Assembly (NCBI RefSeq): GCF_958979055.1
Contig: NC_084887.1
Coordinates: 39,311,120-39,375,119 of the forward strand
Origin: Alnus glutinosa
Taxonomy: Eukaryota > Streptophyta > Magnoliopsida > Fagales > Betulaceae
Length of the DNA: 64,000 nt
Direction: 5' to 3'
Of the stretch, positions 36,390-47,552 are shown in pieces (position 1 is the stretch's first letter; each line of letters begins with the position of its first letter). A model generated the notes under the pieces. The model worked only from the letters and a program-made list of their open reading frames with translations. It was not told where the DNA came from and ran no database searches. A program made the position numbers and the translations under genes.

Positions 36390-36900
36390 TTACGTTATCA
36401 TCCCAAAATAATTAGTCAAATTGGAAATTTACTAGAATTACTTTTAAAGCTCAGTTTTACTTAGTAAGCAAACAATGTGGAACTTAACACCCATGAGTGT
36501 GCCTTTATAAACTATACACTATGTGAGCTACTCATCTTCTCAATATAGAACCAACATGTTACAAATTTCACTTTAACAGCAATGTGGTATTGATGCACTG
36601 CATGACATGACCTTGACAGAAATGTTATGAGTTTAAGAGAAAAAATTTGTAATATCCCGGTTTCATATTGGAAAGATGAGTAGTTCACATGAAATAATGT
36701 TTAATCTATAAAGACATTCATAAGTGCTAAGTCTCACATTGCTTACTTAATAAGTAAAACTAGGTTTTATAAGTCCCACATTGATTACTAGGTGTGGCTA
36801 GTGCTTTATCATGGGCTTGGCAAGTCCCGTCAAGACCACGTCATGAAGTGCTATAATACCACAACATTACAACCTCGCTCTGACCACATCAACGGCATCA
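36390..36900 (+). mobile_element. Decayed TRIM-family relic with opposed LTRs
   Basis: 36390-36563 resembles the LTR of the TRIM at 27455 in one orientation (TTTTACTTAGTAAGCAAACAATG, ending GTTACA). 36648-36830 resembles it in the other (TGTAATATCCCGG..., CACATTGCTTACTTAATAAGT). The centre resembles the TRIM internal region (CATGACATGACCTTGACAGA). No target duplication is seen. Confidence 0.65.
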
Positions 36901-38185
36901 TTACCTCCTACATGGGCACTCTATTACAAAAGAACATATAAACTAAAAAAGGCCCACGGGCTGGAATAGTGCATATGCTGTTATTTCAATGGAGTCGAAC
37001 TTGAATTATGAATTTATGACCCTCCTTTTGATCCCCAAGGTAGAAATTCTTTTAACTGTATACAAAGAAGAACATTTGGTATGATATTCTTGAATATGCA
37101 CTATTAGATTAGGTCAGTGTTGGTAAGCAAGGTTGCAGCAAACACAAATCATATATTCTTTACCATACACCTTATACAAGCATTATAGGGCATATTGACC
37201 TATAGTATTCAGGAAGTTCATGTTTTATAATAAACTATTATGTTATTTAATAGATCGCTATACGACTGCCATATAATTAGGATGACATGACAATAAAAAT
37301 CAACCTTTAAATCAGCAAAGGCTTGTACAAAGAAATAAATAAACTAAAATCAATGGCTAATTTTTACTATCATATCATCTCAATTTGAAGACAGTCGTAT
37401 AACAGTCTACTAAATAACATTTTTCTTATGCTTTAGTTCTAAAAGTTTAGAACAATCCATGAATCAACCATAAATTTATTATATTCACTAATGTTTTGTG
37501 AATTTTTTTAGTTGTAAGAAACATTCAAATTTTACGAGGAGACACATGGAACTTAGGGATAACCAAAGTAGTGTTGTTGGTCATGGAAGATATACTTTGT
37601 TACCAACGTCTCAGTTAATAGGGGAGAAATGCTACTTTACATTCTCTTGTTCTTTTTTCATCATTCTTCGTTGATGTGGCATTGGCAATTCACTATTGGA
37701 TTTTTTTTTCTTCTAAATTAAGATTGATCTACAAATGTATTGAAGCGGAGAAGGATACGAGAAGGACAAAGAGAATAATAAGTAGCATATCTCTTGACAG
37801 GGTAGAAAAAGTGGTAGAGGTGCAGCAGCACTGTACTGCTAGTCAAGGTAGCTAAGCTTTGAACTGCTAGTCAAGCTAGCTAAGCTTTGAAGGACAGAGT
37901 AATATAGTAGGAATTGTATAAATTTCAAGATGTACCAACATAAATCATAGCAGTTGCCAATACTATGATTACTACTCTACCAATTTAGTATCGACGAAAG
38001 AGAATGATAAAACAATTGCTCATGTGAGAATCATATCACCCATTAAATCCTGGCATCCAGTTTCTGATTCACCAGTTCAATAAATACTCATTATACTGAA
38101 ATATTTTGAGAAGGAGCATATAACTAACCACAAAGACGGGAAAAAAAAAATTACTCAAAGACAGCTTGTTTTGCAAGGCAAGTGA
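36901..38185. other. Intergenic DNA
   Basis: AT-rich, no gene recognised. It contains only a 28-bp tandem duplication at 37835-37890. Confidence 0.45.
37835..37890 (+). repeat. 28-bp direct tandem duplication
   Basis: ACTGCTAGTCAAG(G/C)TAGC plus TAAGCTTTGA occurs twice back to back with one mismatch. Confidence 0.9.
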
Positions 38186-38388
38186 TGGTTGAATGTGACA
38201 TCTATTAGGGATGAACTTCCATATAAATTAACATGGCAGACACGAAACTTTTATATAAAGAGAGAGAGGCCAGTTCAGAAAGAGGAAGGAACATATCCAC
38301 TACGTTCCTTTATATATTCAAGAGGCCAGCAATTTTGAAGAAATAGTTCCATCAGCAATCACAAGGAAGCAAGGTTACCCATCATAGT

Positions 38389-38434
<46 letters not shown>

Positions 38435-38809
38435 ACATCATTACTCAGAAATCTGAAGATCCTTGATTGTCTTCCTTAACCTCAACACTTGTCATATTTA
38501 CGGATGCATGGATTTCTGATAACGACAAACCACAGTGAGAGATATGCAATTAAATATCTGGCAGACCGCAGATTTAGGTCCCAATTTAGGAGTACTTAGA
38601 TCACTGAGCTGCAAGCCATCTTAGACAAGCACGAAGGTTGAAGGGCATTGTTATATGTCCAGCCAACCAATATAGCTGAACACAATGCCTTAGCTAAAAA
38701 CTGTGTTCAGCCTTCTTTGCCTTTTTGCCCTAACAGTGATGATATTGTTTCTTGTCTGCCATGTTAATTTATATGGAAGTTCATCCCTAATAGATGTCAC
38801 ATTCAACCA
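38186..38809. repeat. Perfect 57-bp inverted repeat around a 510-bp spacer
   Basis: 38186-38242 (TGGTTGAATGTGACATCTAT...) and 38753-38809 are exact reverse complements over all 57 bases, with no similarity beyond. Inside the left arm end is TTTATATAAAGAGAGAGAGG, like a TATA box with purine-rich leader. The spacer holds a CT/TA simple repeat (38391-38434) and a short hairpin GCTGAACACA...TGTGTTCAGC (about 38671-38710). Flanking 9-mers match at only 6 of 9 positions, so a transposon origin is unproven. Nature unknown. Confidence 0.9.
38391..38434 (+). repeat. (CT)n(AT)n simple repeat
   Basis: CT units running directly into AT units, inside the spacer of the 57-bp inverted repeat. Confidence 0.92.
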
Positions 38810-39445
38810 GCAAATTGATCACCATCGAATATTGTTTTTATTCATCAGGTCCCTCTCTGCGGCCAACTTGATCTTACATTGTCCTTAGGCCTTAGGTTAC
38901 TGTATCATGGATCTCCACTTCATATGAGAAAACCATACTAAATGACTCTAGTATAGTCAGCTAATGCGTGCTACCTCTAAGGTTTTGGAAATTACATTCC
39001 TTTTCAAATGCATACAATCAACCCAATACTAGAGACTTCTCTGGCTGCTCATCCATTCAAATAACATCTCAATAGTGTCACAGAGTACTAGAGAAAGCAA
39101 ACGTTTTGGATTTTGCAGGGTAGACACCCAAGAGGAAACAAGCGAGTTGATTCTTGACCAGATTGCATCGCAAAACTTATATGTCCTTAAAGTCCTAAGA
39201 TTCCTTGAATCTTTGCATCCAAAATTAGCATCAACATCCAAAACAGTACTAGCTATCTCTGAGTAATACAGAAACGTCATGCAGAGCAGCTTAATAGGCA
39301 AACTACTAATAATCATTGGATTTGAATCCAAAGGACGAACAGACAATTGAAGGCAAGGCATAGATCGTTCTTATCGCAAACTCAACCTCGCTATGTAATG
39401 GACATGGTAAGTTAAAGAAAGAAAAAAGAAAAAAACGAGTACACA
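38810..39445. other. Region downstream of the LWD gene
   Basis: Probable 3' UTR of the minus-strand LWD gene next to 39445, then intergenic DNA. The open frame at 39029-39361 on the minus strand resembles no family. Confidence 0.4.
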
Positions 39446-40483
39446 TCATACCCTAAGTATCTGAAGCTTGGTGGAGAAAGCAATGGCAACCCAGTCGGGC
39501 TGGGACGAGGACCATTGCAGCTGCTCGATCTCTGCCCCGGCGGTATACGCGAGAATGGGATCCAAGCCGCCCTCGACAGGCTGGCCCATGGAGGACAAGT
39601 CCCAAATCAAGGCCTGGAAATCGTCGCCGGCCGTGCAGATGTGGCAGGAACTGTGGGGAGCCCAGGCAATGGCATTAACGGAGGCCTGATGCCTCTGCAA
39701 TTCGACGACGGGTAGCGTTGGGTAGCGGATGTCGAGGACGACGACCTTGGCGCTGTCCATGATGATGGTGGCCATATATCTGGGATCCTGCTTGTTCCAG
39801 CCGAGGCGGACCAAGGGGGTGTCAGGCTCGGAGCTCTCGTAGATGATGGTGGAGTGCTCCTTGTCACGGAGATCGAAGACGCGAACGGAGCCGTCGGCGG
39901 AGACGGAGGCGAAGACGCCGACGCCGCCCCATGCGATGTCGTAGACCTCCTTGTCGTGGGCAATGAGCTGGGTGTCGACGATCTCGCGCTCGATGTCCCA
40001 GATGGTGCAGGTGGTGTCGATGCTGGAGGTGCCGATGCGCTTGGGCTCGGCCTCGTTCCAGTCGAAGGAGGTGAGGGGCCCACAGAAGTCGCTGTTCTTG
40101 TTGCCGTTGAGGAGGCTCTTGAGCTCGACGCGGTGGTCGTCGGAGATGCGCCAGACGCGGAGGAAGTCACTGGAGGTGGCGAGGAGGTCGGGCTTCTGGC
40201 ACTCCTTGTCAGGGATGAAGATGGTCTTGGTGGGAGGGTAGGGGTGCTCGAAGGAGAGGTTGGGGTCGGAGCGGATCTCGCCGTTGGAGTCGTCCAGCTG
40301 AACGATCTCTACGCGGTTCGGGTACTGGTCCAGGTGGCTGGCTATGGCCAGCCGGTACTTCTTGTCGCGGCGGACGCTCCAGTTCATGGCGAAGATGTGC
40401 CAGGGTGCCTCGTACGTGTATATCTCCGACCGCTTCTGCTGCTCGTCCGAACCATCCTGAGTCGGATCGCTACTCGCCCCCAT
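39446..40483 (-). CDS. LWD1: LWD1/LWD2-type WD40 protein (AN11/TTG1 family)
   Basis: Single exon, 345 aa, starting [11 protein letters not shown]. The block [20 protein letters not shown] (residues 22-41) separates LWD proteins from TTG1, whose N-terminus differs. WD repeat ends are visible at LRVWRI (109-113), CTIWDIE (159-165), VRVFDLRD (200-207) and LIWDLS (292-297). Conserved blocks include [37 protein letters not shown] and [15 protein letters not shown] near the end. LWD proteins are WD40 scaffolds that act in the circadian clock and photoperiodic flowering, with TCP partners, in nucleus and cytoplasm (family knowledge). The GC-rich coding sequence contrasts with its AT-rich surroundings. 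Length equals the family norm and it looks intact. It is transcribed away from the PPR gene downstream. Confidence 0.93.
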   Translation of the reverse strand: MGASSDPTQDGSDEQQKRSEIYTYEAPWHIFAMNWSVRRDKKYRLAIASHLDQYPNRVEIVQLDDSNGEIRSDPNLSFEHPYPPTKTIFIPDKECQKPDLLATSSDFLRVWRISDDHRVELKSLLNGNKNSDFCGPLTSFDWNEAEPKRIGTSSIDTTCTIWDIEREIVDTQLIAHDKEVYDIAWGGVGVFASVSADGSVRVFDLRDKEHSTIIYESSEPDTPLVRLGWNKQDPRYMATIIMDSAKVVVLDIRYPTLPVVELQRHQASVNAIAWAPHSSCHICTAGDDFQALIWDLSSMGQPVEGGLDPILAYTAGAEIEQLQWSSSQPDWVAIAFSTKLQILRV

Positions 40484-41526
40484 ACTCCTCTTGACTGAAA
40501 TTCCAATTGTACGTCAAAATAGCTTGGGGAGAATCACAGCGGTGGAGAGGGGCCAACGTCAACGGAAGACGGAACCAATGAATTGGTGGTCTCGCTCCTG
40601 AGGCCTGGCTGGTGCGTGAATGTGAGAGTATGTACTACTAGCTACTCTCTACTCTCTACTGTCTACCGGATTGACCGGTTGCATCAGGGCCGTCCATTCG
40701 GCCTATCCACGGCCACACGCTCTCTCGAGAGAAGATGGAACAAATGTTATCCTCCGATCCAAACGAAAAAAGAGACGGCAGATGGATAAAACTTTCCCAA
40801 TACCCACCAGCTTTTCCTAATTTAACTAATTTATTGTCTCTTTCCAATTTTCCTTTAGGATTAGGAAGAACGATTTCCTCCAGTAGCTATGATCCTGCCC
40901 GTTTCGGGAGTCCCGCAGCAGAAAAAAAAAAAACCATAGACTTAACAAAGCCTTTTTTTTTTAAAAAAAAAAAAAAAATTTATTTCTCCTCCTCTGGATA
41001 AGCAATTTGAGGAAGAAAAGGAACACACGAGGCTGGAGCCCGATATTATTTCTTTGGGGCTTGAAATTTTCTCACAATCCCATCCCTGTCCAGTGCACCC
41101 TCCAGTTACACTTCTCTTCTCTTCCTTGTCTCTCACTCTCTTCAGCCGTAGTGGTAGGCCGGTAGCGTCAACAGAAGAAGACAGAGGTAAATTCCTTTTT
41201 TATTTTTATTTTTTTGCCTTTTCTTTTCTTTTCATTATTTGTCTTTCCATTAATTAGCTCATTGTGACCGACGTATTTTTCTTTTTCAAAGTACATAAAA
41301 ACAGAAACAAACCAAACTAAACCACTACCACGGGGTAGGTCTTTCCCGCTAACAATTTGGATAGAAGGGATAGGGATAGGGGATATGGGAATGCGGCCAG
41401 GGAAATTTCTGGATGCGGCCCATTATACTGCATAGCGGGCGCAGAAGATTGTTGACTTTGTTAGTTCTCCAATGGGAAAATGCTGGGATAAAGTTGATTG
41501 GATCCAAGGTAAGGGAAAAAGATCAT
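40484..41526 (-). promoter_or_regulatory. Upstream region of the LWD gene
   Basis: Contains the LWD 5' UTR and promoter on the minus strand, then intergenic sequence with A-runs at about 40920-40980. No element boundaries or other genes are recognised. Confidence 0.4.
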
Positions 41527-42008
41527 CTAGTCTTGGATAATATTGGGGTGTTGAGGTGCCAGAATAACAACCTGTGAGTCACCTTCAAAAATGAAATGTC
41601 CAAGATTGAGAGAAGCTGCTAAGGATGCAGCTAAGAGAGCTGCCAAGGCCTCAACCAAAATTTGGATGGCAGGAAGAGCCGATTTGAGAAACCACCAAAA
41701 ATACTCATTGTATAAGAGCGAATTGCAGCAGCCATAGATTTGATGATAACAATCCTTCCAGCTTGAGATAGGGTTTTGGTACTCCAACCTTCTACTTTGC
41801 TTAAGACCTTGTCCAGAACATCTTGAAATGCTGCCTTCCTTGATCTGCCAAAAAGGATGGGGAGGCCAAGGTATCTGAAATTTGAAGGAGTGGTATTTGT
41901 GTACAATAGGAATCCAGACAAGATTTGATAGAGGCTGCCTTTGAAGAAGTAGCTTTAGCAAAAATTATGAGACCATCTGCAAAAAGATGGGTTGTGAGAG
42001 TGCAGTTT

Positions 42009-42078
42009 GTTTAACCTTCAGGGGTGAATACACGAAGTGACACACTGCCTTGGAGGGTTTCGCGTCATTAAAAAAAAA
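42009..42078 (+). mobile_element. Tiny 70-bp retroposon with A-tail and 13-bp duplication
   Basis: A 70-bp insert ending in CATTAAAAAAAAA sits between identical 13-mers GAGAGTGCAGTTT (41996-42008, 42079-42091), inside the dead LINE. A-tail plus long duplication marks LINE-mediated insertion. Its source could be the 3' end of a LINE or a SINE. Confidence 0.85.
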
Positions 42079-42938
42079 GAGAGTGCAGTTTCTTGCTATT
42101 TTGATTCCCTTTAGAAGACCAAGAGTTCTTCCCGTTGAAAAAGCCGATAGAGGACTTCAGTGCCCAAGATAAAGAGAAAGGGAGACAAATGATCCCCTCG
42201 GCGTAATCCTCTAGCTGGGGTAAAGAGACCAAATGGGCTATCATTAATCAAAATGGAGGAGGGGGAAGTAATACAGATACGGACCCAGTTGGTCCTATGG
42301 GTTGGAACCCAAAGCCTTTTCCACATCTATCTTGATAGCCATAAGTCCTCCTCTCCCTTTTTTTTGGACTTTAGGTAGTGAAGAAACTCGTAAGCTAGAA
42401 TAGAGTTGTCTTGGATATTTCTAGAGGGAACAAAAGCATATTGGAGAGGAGATATAAAATGGTGGAGCAGGGATTTGAATCTGTTAGCAAGTATTTTGGA
42501 GATGATCTTGAAAGAAATGCCTAGAAAAAAAAAATAGATTTTATTTCCGTTTAGAGTAATGAAAGTGTGATTTTTCTCTTTCAACAAATGATTTTTCTTG
42601 AAAAAATCCCAAATACTATGAAGAACAACATTCTTAACTGTGTTCCAATACTGTAAAAGAGGGCAGTGAAGCCATTAGGACCTAGAGCTTTTGTAGAATG
42701 AAGGCTGGTAAGAGTTTGAAAGATCTCATTTTTTGAAGGGATGGAACAAAGAGATTCATTTTCTTCTGGAGAACAGAGTTATCAAAAAGATTAAGCATAT
42801 CATTTGAAATGGTGGGGGAGGAAGAGGTAAAGAGAGTTTTGAAATGATTTACAAAACAGCTGCCAATAGCAGGCCTATCAGAGATCCAAGCCCCAGAGGA
42901 GACTTTGAGCAAATCCACTGCATTCCTCCTTCATCTGA

Positions 42939-44006
42939 TTAATGTGGAGGTATGGAAGAATTTAGTGTTTGAATCCTTGCAGGTGAGCCAAGTTTATCTG
43001 GATTTATTCTTCCAGAGAATTTCTTAATGAGGAGTTCTTCCAGCTCTTGTTTGAGAAAAATTTCTTCAGCAAATGATTGAGGTGTTGGACTGGATTTTTG
43101 GACACAATCAATCTGGATGAGAATAGAATCTATCTTCTTCTGAATGTGGCCAAAATGATGAGTATTCCATTGCTTTGGAGTTGTTTTGGTGAGCTTGAGT
43201 TTTCTTGACAGAGAGAAAGCAGGGGAGCCTACTGTAGAGATGTCCCAAGTTGCAGCAATAACCGAAGAGAGCCCATGGGGTGGATTAATCTGAAGGGAGG
43301 GTGGGATTTGGATAGTGGGCTTGTGAGGGAGGAGAGTCCTAGTGAAGGGAAGGGATTGGAATTGGGCTGGGTGTTCAATGAGGGGAGGCTCTGAAAGATC
43401 CTGTATTTTGGTGATGGTTGAGTCCAACAAGGAGAAGGGGGTAGAATAGTAATCTTGGGTTGAAGCTGGATTTGAAGCGTTAAATGATTGAGATACTCCC
43501 GCCAAAATCAAAGAGTCATGTGGTCTACCTGCAGAAGGAATGATTGATTTCTTAGGAGATTGCGTGGTTGAGGAGGTTGTTGAAGAAAACATGGCAAGCT
43601 CTGATCCAGACGATGAGGCGGTTTGGTGAAGCAGTGCCACTTGGAGAGATCTGCTAGCTGGAGCGTTGTGAGAGGATTCCATGCGTCCATAAGCTTGTGA
43701 GACAAGTAGATCTTGTTTTTGACAAGGGACGAGTTGTAGCTGGGTTAACTCCGCTCCATGTAAGGTGTCAACAACTACTTCAATCAGGAGTTCCATCGGG
43801 CCTTTAGATGAAATACTAGGGCCGGTTGATTCCTCTTGACCCACCAGAGAAGACCTTGGACTAGAAAAATTAATAGCTTTGTGAGAGATGCCATACTTCT
43901 CTGGAGTCAAAGGAATAGGAGGCGCTGGGCATGAATTTTGTTTGTGACCTATAAGGCCACAAAGCATACAATAATCCGCAAGTCTCTCATATTTGAATTG
44001 TATCAA
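42939..44006 (-). pseudogene. LINE ORF1 fused by deletion to middle of ORF2
   Basis: Opens MIQFKYERLADYCMLCGLIG with a CCHC knuckle (CMLCGLIGHKQNSC), as in plant LINE ORF1 proteins carrying DUF4283 plus zf-CCHC_4. A long Ser/Pro-rich linker follows. The frame then passes directly into LSRKLKLTKTTPKQWNTHHFGHIQ, which in other LINEs lies after the endonuclease in ORF2. The join implies a deletion of about a kilobase that removed the end of ORF1 and the endonuclease. The N-terminal DUF4283 part of ORF1 lies upstream (44007-44400) in broken frames. Confidence 0.8.
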
Positions 44007-44560
44007 GATAGATTGTCTTCCAGGCCGAGGAAGATGAAAACCCAGGACAAGCGGTTTTTGAGGTCAAGCTCCACCCGAATCCGAAAGGTGACGGCGGCGG
44101 ATAAGACCAAAAGTACTACCATTTTCTACTTCCATCAGATTTCCCAAGGCTTTCCCAATACGAATTGCATTTGGTATCATATTTTGCAAGGGCAACCCAT
44201 GAACTTGAATCCAAAAAGGGCATAAGTGAAGGTCCACTTCATCGATTGTGAGATCAGGGGACTAAGGCTTGAGTATTAAAAGGGAGCCTCTGATATTCCA
44301 CGGTCCTTGGAATAAAATATGGTCTAGGTGGGAACGTTGAGGGAGAGAAAAAAGATATTTGTTTGGCTCTAGAACCTCAATAACCAGAGGGTCAACAAAA
44401 TCCCAAGCTTTGGTGAGGGTAGCTCTAACAAATGTTGAGAGGTTTTATGGCTAGAAGCTTACCAATAAAATCGTAAGATTCATTATTTGGGTGTTCCATA
44501 GGTAAGGAGTCCAACGGAGATGGATCATCCCAACCTAAAGCTTCTATGTGAGAAAATCAG

Positions 44561-45258
44561 GTCTTGGAGATCAGGATGAGTAGCATCCACGGAGAAGAGA
44601 TGAAGAAAGAACATAAGGGGTGGAAGCACTAGAGAAGACAAAGTCTTAACAAAAATCTATCCAAAAAGGAAAGATGGCAGGAGCTCAGAGAGAGAGAGCG
44701 AGGAAATATTTCCTTGTGTGTATATGTGACCAATGTATTTTATTTTGTCGGAAAAAAATTCACATAAATCATACCATCTGCTATATTCAGCGTGTCTTCT
44801 TATTGATGCATTGATCTCTAAGATATTATTATTTGAGCATTGTGGCATGGTTCCTACCATTTCATAGCGAATTTTGTTTAGGCTAACAATTAAACCTTTC
44901 GTTATAGGAAGGTTGTCTGTTGCTTTAAAAGCCGCTTTCCCTTTGCTTAATATTCTTCTTTCTAGATGCAGGTGTTGGGTTGGGTTCGGAGTTTGCACAA
45001 AGAGGGAAAAAGAATTGAAATTAGTTCAGTTGCGTGCTGTGTTATGTTGTGGTGCCTTTTCCTAACATCACACCTTGCCGCAGCTTAAAAAGTTTCTTGT
45101 TTTTCAATCTAGTGGTCTACCATTTCTCTATTGTTCCAGTTGGGGGATTTCACTTCGCATAGTCCAAAGCACAAATTCCTTTTTCTCATTTCAACTTGGC
45201 AATACTTTGGTCAGTTGTTGCAGAACACGCTAGCTCAGCTTGATCGAACCCAGGTATA
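44561..45258. other. Upstream region of the PPR gene
   Basis: No recognised gene. The last few hundred bases are the probable promoter and 5' leader of the PPR gene. A minus-strand open frame at 44657-44998 has no family resemblance. Confidence 0.4.
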
Positions 45259-46629
45259 ATGGTTGCATGCCTTTCATGCACTTCTGATGCTCTTCCCAAA
45301 AGAAACCCACTCCCAAGCTCTAGAATACACTTTGGTTCGCAGGAAGCTTTCATCTCCCTCCAAAAGTGCACCACTTTCAAACAGCTCAAGCAAATCCATG
45401 CAAAGATAGTTCGCCATGGACTATCTCATGATCAATTACTTACTAGGAGGCTGCTTCACCTTTGCTCTTCTCACGGAAAAATGGACTATGCCACTCTTTT
45501 ATTCCATCAAATTAAGGGTCCTCTCACCTTTACTTGGAACGTAATGATTAGAGCCTATACCTTCAATGGCTGCGCACAACAAGCGCTTCTTCTGTTTAAC
45601 CTTATGATATCCCAAGGCTTTCCACCCGATAAGTACACCTTTCCATTTGTTGTCAAAGCTTGCAGCACTACTTCCGTAATTGGTCCAGGAAAAGTGATTC
45701 ATGGGCTAGCTATCAAAACTGGTAGTTTAGGAGATATGTTTGCGCTAAACACTTTGATGGATCTTTACTTCAAGTGTGGAAATGTAGAATATGGGTGTAA
45801 GATTTTTGAAAAAATGCGTGTCCGCAATGTGGTTTCATGGACTACCATGGTTTCTGGCCTTGTTGCTTGTGGTGAAGTAAATGCTGCTAGAGGACTTTTT
45901 GAGCAAATGCCGACAAAAAATGTTGTTTCATGGACAGCAATGATTAATGGGTATGTTAGAAATCGACCTGAAGAAGCATTTGAACTTTTCTGGAGAATGC
46001 AGCTTGATAATGTGAGGCCCAATGAATTTACACTGATTAGCTTGTTGAAAGCTTGCACTGAGATCGGGAGCCTCAAGATGGGTAGATGGATTCATGACTT
46101 TGCTCTCAAGAATGGGTTCAAACTTGGGATTTTCCTTGGGACTGCTCTTATCGACATGTATAGCAAATGCGGTAATTTAGAGGATGCAAGGAGGGTGTTT
46201 GATGAGATGCAAATCAAGAGTTTGGTTACTTGGAATTCTATGATCACTAGCTTGGGTGTGCATGGGCGTGGACATGAAGCCATTGGTCTTTTTGCAGAGA
46301 TGGAGAGGGCGAATGTACGGCCAGATGCTATCACTTTTGTAGGTGTTCTATGTGCTTGTGTACAAACAGAGAACCTGGAAGAGGCTCAGAGATACTTCAA
46401 ATGTATGGTTGAGCACTATGGTATCACGCCTGTTCTAGAACATTTAACGTGTATGATTGAATTATATAGTCGAGCTGATATGTTAGATGAGGTGTGCGAA
46501 TTAGTAAACGCCATGCCAGCGGAGCCAAAGGACAATATACTGTCTGCATTGTTGCGGGAAAGTAAGGTTTATGGTATTGCTAATATGGAAATTTTTTTAC
46601 AGAGGCATGCTGGGAAGTTAGATTGTTAG
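45259..46629 (+). CDS. PLS-class pentatricopeptide repeat protein, At3g26630-like
   Basis: Single exon, 456 aa. An N-terminal stretch rich in Ser, Lys and Arg with few acids (first ~35 residues) suits an organelle transit peptide. PPR signatures follow in tandem: FTWNVMIRAYTFNGCAQQAL, FPPDKYTFPFVVKAC, NVVSWTTMVSG, NVVSWTAMINGYVRN, VRPNEFTLISLLKAC, LGTALIDMYSKCGNLEDA, SLVTWNSMITSLGVHG and VRPDAITFVGVLCAC. The P/L/S alternation and the SW(T/N)xMI motifs mark the PLS class. There is no full E or DYW domain at the C-terminus. It should bind specific organellar RNAs for editing or processing. Length and neighbour (LWD) match At3g26630/PCMP-A6, from memory. Intact. Confidence 0.92.
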   Translation: MVACLSCTSDALPKRNPLPSSRIHFGSQEAFISLQKCTTFKQLKQIHAKIVRHGLSHDQLLTRRLLHLCSSHGKMDYATLLFHQIKGPLTFTWNVMIRAYTFNGCAQQALLLFNLMISQGFPPDKYTFPFVVKACSTTSVIGPGKVIHGLAIKTGSLGDMFALNTLMDLYFKCGNVEYGCKIFEKMRVRNVVSWTTMVSGLVACGEVNAARGLFEQMPTKNVVSWTAMINGYVRNRPEEAFELFWRMQLDNVRPNEFTLISLLKACTEIGSLKMGRWIHDFALKNGFKLGIFLGTALIDMYSKCGNLEDARRVFDEMQIKSLVTWNSMITSLGVHGRGHEAIGLFAEMERANVRPDAITFVGVLCACVQTENLEEAQRYFKCMVEHYGITPVLEHLTCMIELYSRADMLDEVCELVNAMPAEPKDNILSALLRESKVYGIANMEIFLQRHAGKLDC

Positions 46630-47552
46630 AATATTGCGATACGTGCCCTTCCCCCCTATACATCGGCTTCGGATTTTCAAGTGGGAGTCCTTGTGCCTAG
46701 ACAAATAAATTGTTTCTGTTTACAAAAAGGCCGAGCTTCATGCCAAGATGCTATAATGAATATAATCATGATGATAATGATGACAATGAGAAACGTGAAT
46801 TTCTTCCTTGGTAAAACGAAAGAGGAGAATTTACAATTGTTATATTATTTTCCATATTAGAATATTTTTAATGTTAGGCTATCGTTCATCTTTAAGCCTT
46901 GTTTTAGTTTCCTTTTAGGCCCATCATAAATTTCCTACCTTATTTAGCCTACATTGCCTTAGCTTCTCTATAAATACCATACATTGTAAAACAATTTATA
47001 TAGTTTTATACAATAAAGATGTAGCCCAAAAGGCACTTCACAGTGGTGGATGTAGGCCTCCAAGGTCGAATCACTCCAAAATTCATTGTATTTTTTCTCT
47101 CTCTTTGCTTCCGTTATTTCTTCCTTATTTTATATTTAACATGAGTTTCTAGATATCAAAGCCACCAATCTTGGTGCCTCTTGTAAGCCTCATTTCTCTG
47201 CCCGTGCAATTTCTCATTTAAGCATTTTCTTGGTGTTTTTCATTGAGAAAGAAGAATACCAAACACTTCGTTGAGATATGTTTTGCACTTGAAGGAGTTT
47301 GGGAGTTCATCTAACGTTGCACGCACCTCTAATTGCTTCCACGCGTTGCCCTATGCCTTTGTTGTTGTTGTTAGTATTTTCCCGATCTTTCTTGAAGCTT
47401 ATTGTGAAAATCTAAATCCAAAATCATGTTTTAAAGGTACAAATCTATCGATATGTGGAAGCCCCAATACCAATGGATGCATAACGCGTCGTCTCACTCT
47501 GCCATCAGGTCCCTTCTAGCAATACAACCACCAAAATTGGTTTTTCACCTTC
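46630..47552 (+). other. PPR 3' region and intergenic DNA
   Basis: Contains a probable solo copia LTR (46838-47141) and otherwise AT-rich sequence up to the LARD. The short open frame at 47271-47519 is Cys-containing but I cannot assign it. Confidence 0.45.
46838..47141 (+). mobile_element. Probable solo copia LTR (304 bp)
   Basis: It begins TGTTATATTATTTTCC and ends TATATTTAACA. It holds a TATA-like CTATAAATACC and, further on, GTGGATGTAGGCC...AAGGTCGAATCAC, a motif typical of the R-U5 part of plant copia LTRs. A CT run follows. The flanks ACAAT/TGAGT do not match, so the boundaries are uncertain. Confidence 0.5.

Larger units (their letters stand above)
41527..44560 (-). mobile_element. 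L1-like LINE relic with large internal deletions
   Basis: Read right to left: ORF1 with a zinc knuckle (near 44006); a fragment of ORF2 between endonuclease and RT (WNTHHFGHIQKKID, then SSGAWISDRPAIGSCFVNHF at about 42900); RT pieces (SKILANRF, QYAFVPSRNIQDN, GLRRGDHLSPFLFIL); the post-RT block (SNFRYLGLPILFGRS, VEGWSTKTLSQAGRIVIIKS); and a C-terminal RNase H-like piece (LNLGHFIFEGDSQVVI) at about 41530-41640. The endonuclease, the region holding the catalytic FADD and the zf-RVT segment are missing. No tail or target duplication is clear. Confidence 0.85.

Noticed and set aside
39029..39361. 110-codon minus-strand frame beside the LWD gene
   Set aside because: No family resemblance; probably in the LWD 3' region or chance.
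47271..47519. Possible receptor-kinase extracellular fragment before the LARD
   Set aside because: Cys-containing text hints at a WAK/LRK10-like domain, but the expected motifs are not present.
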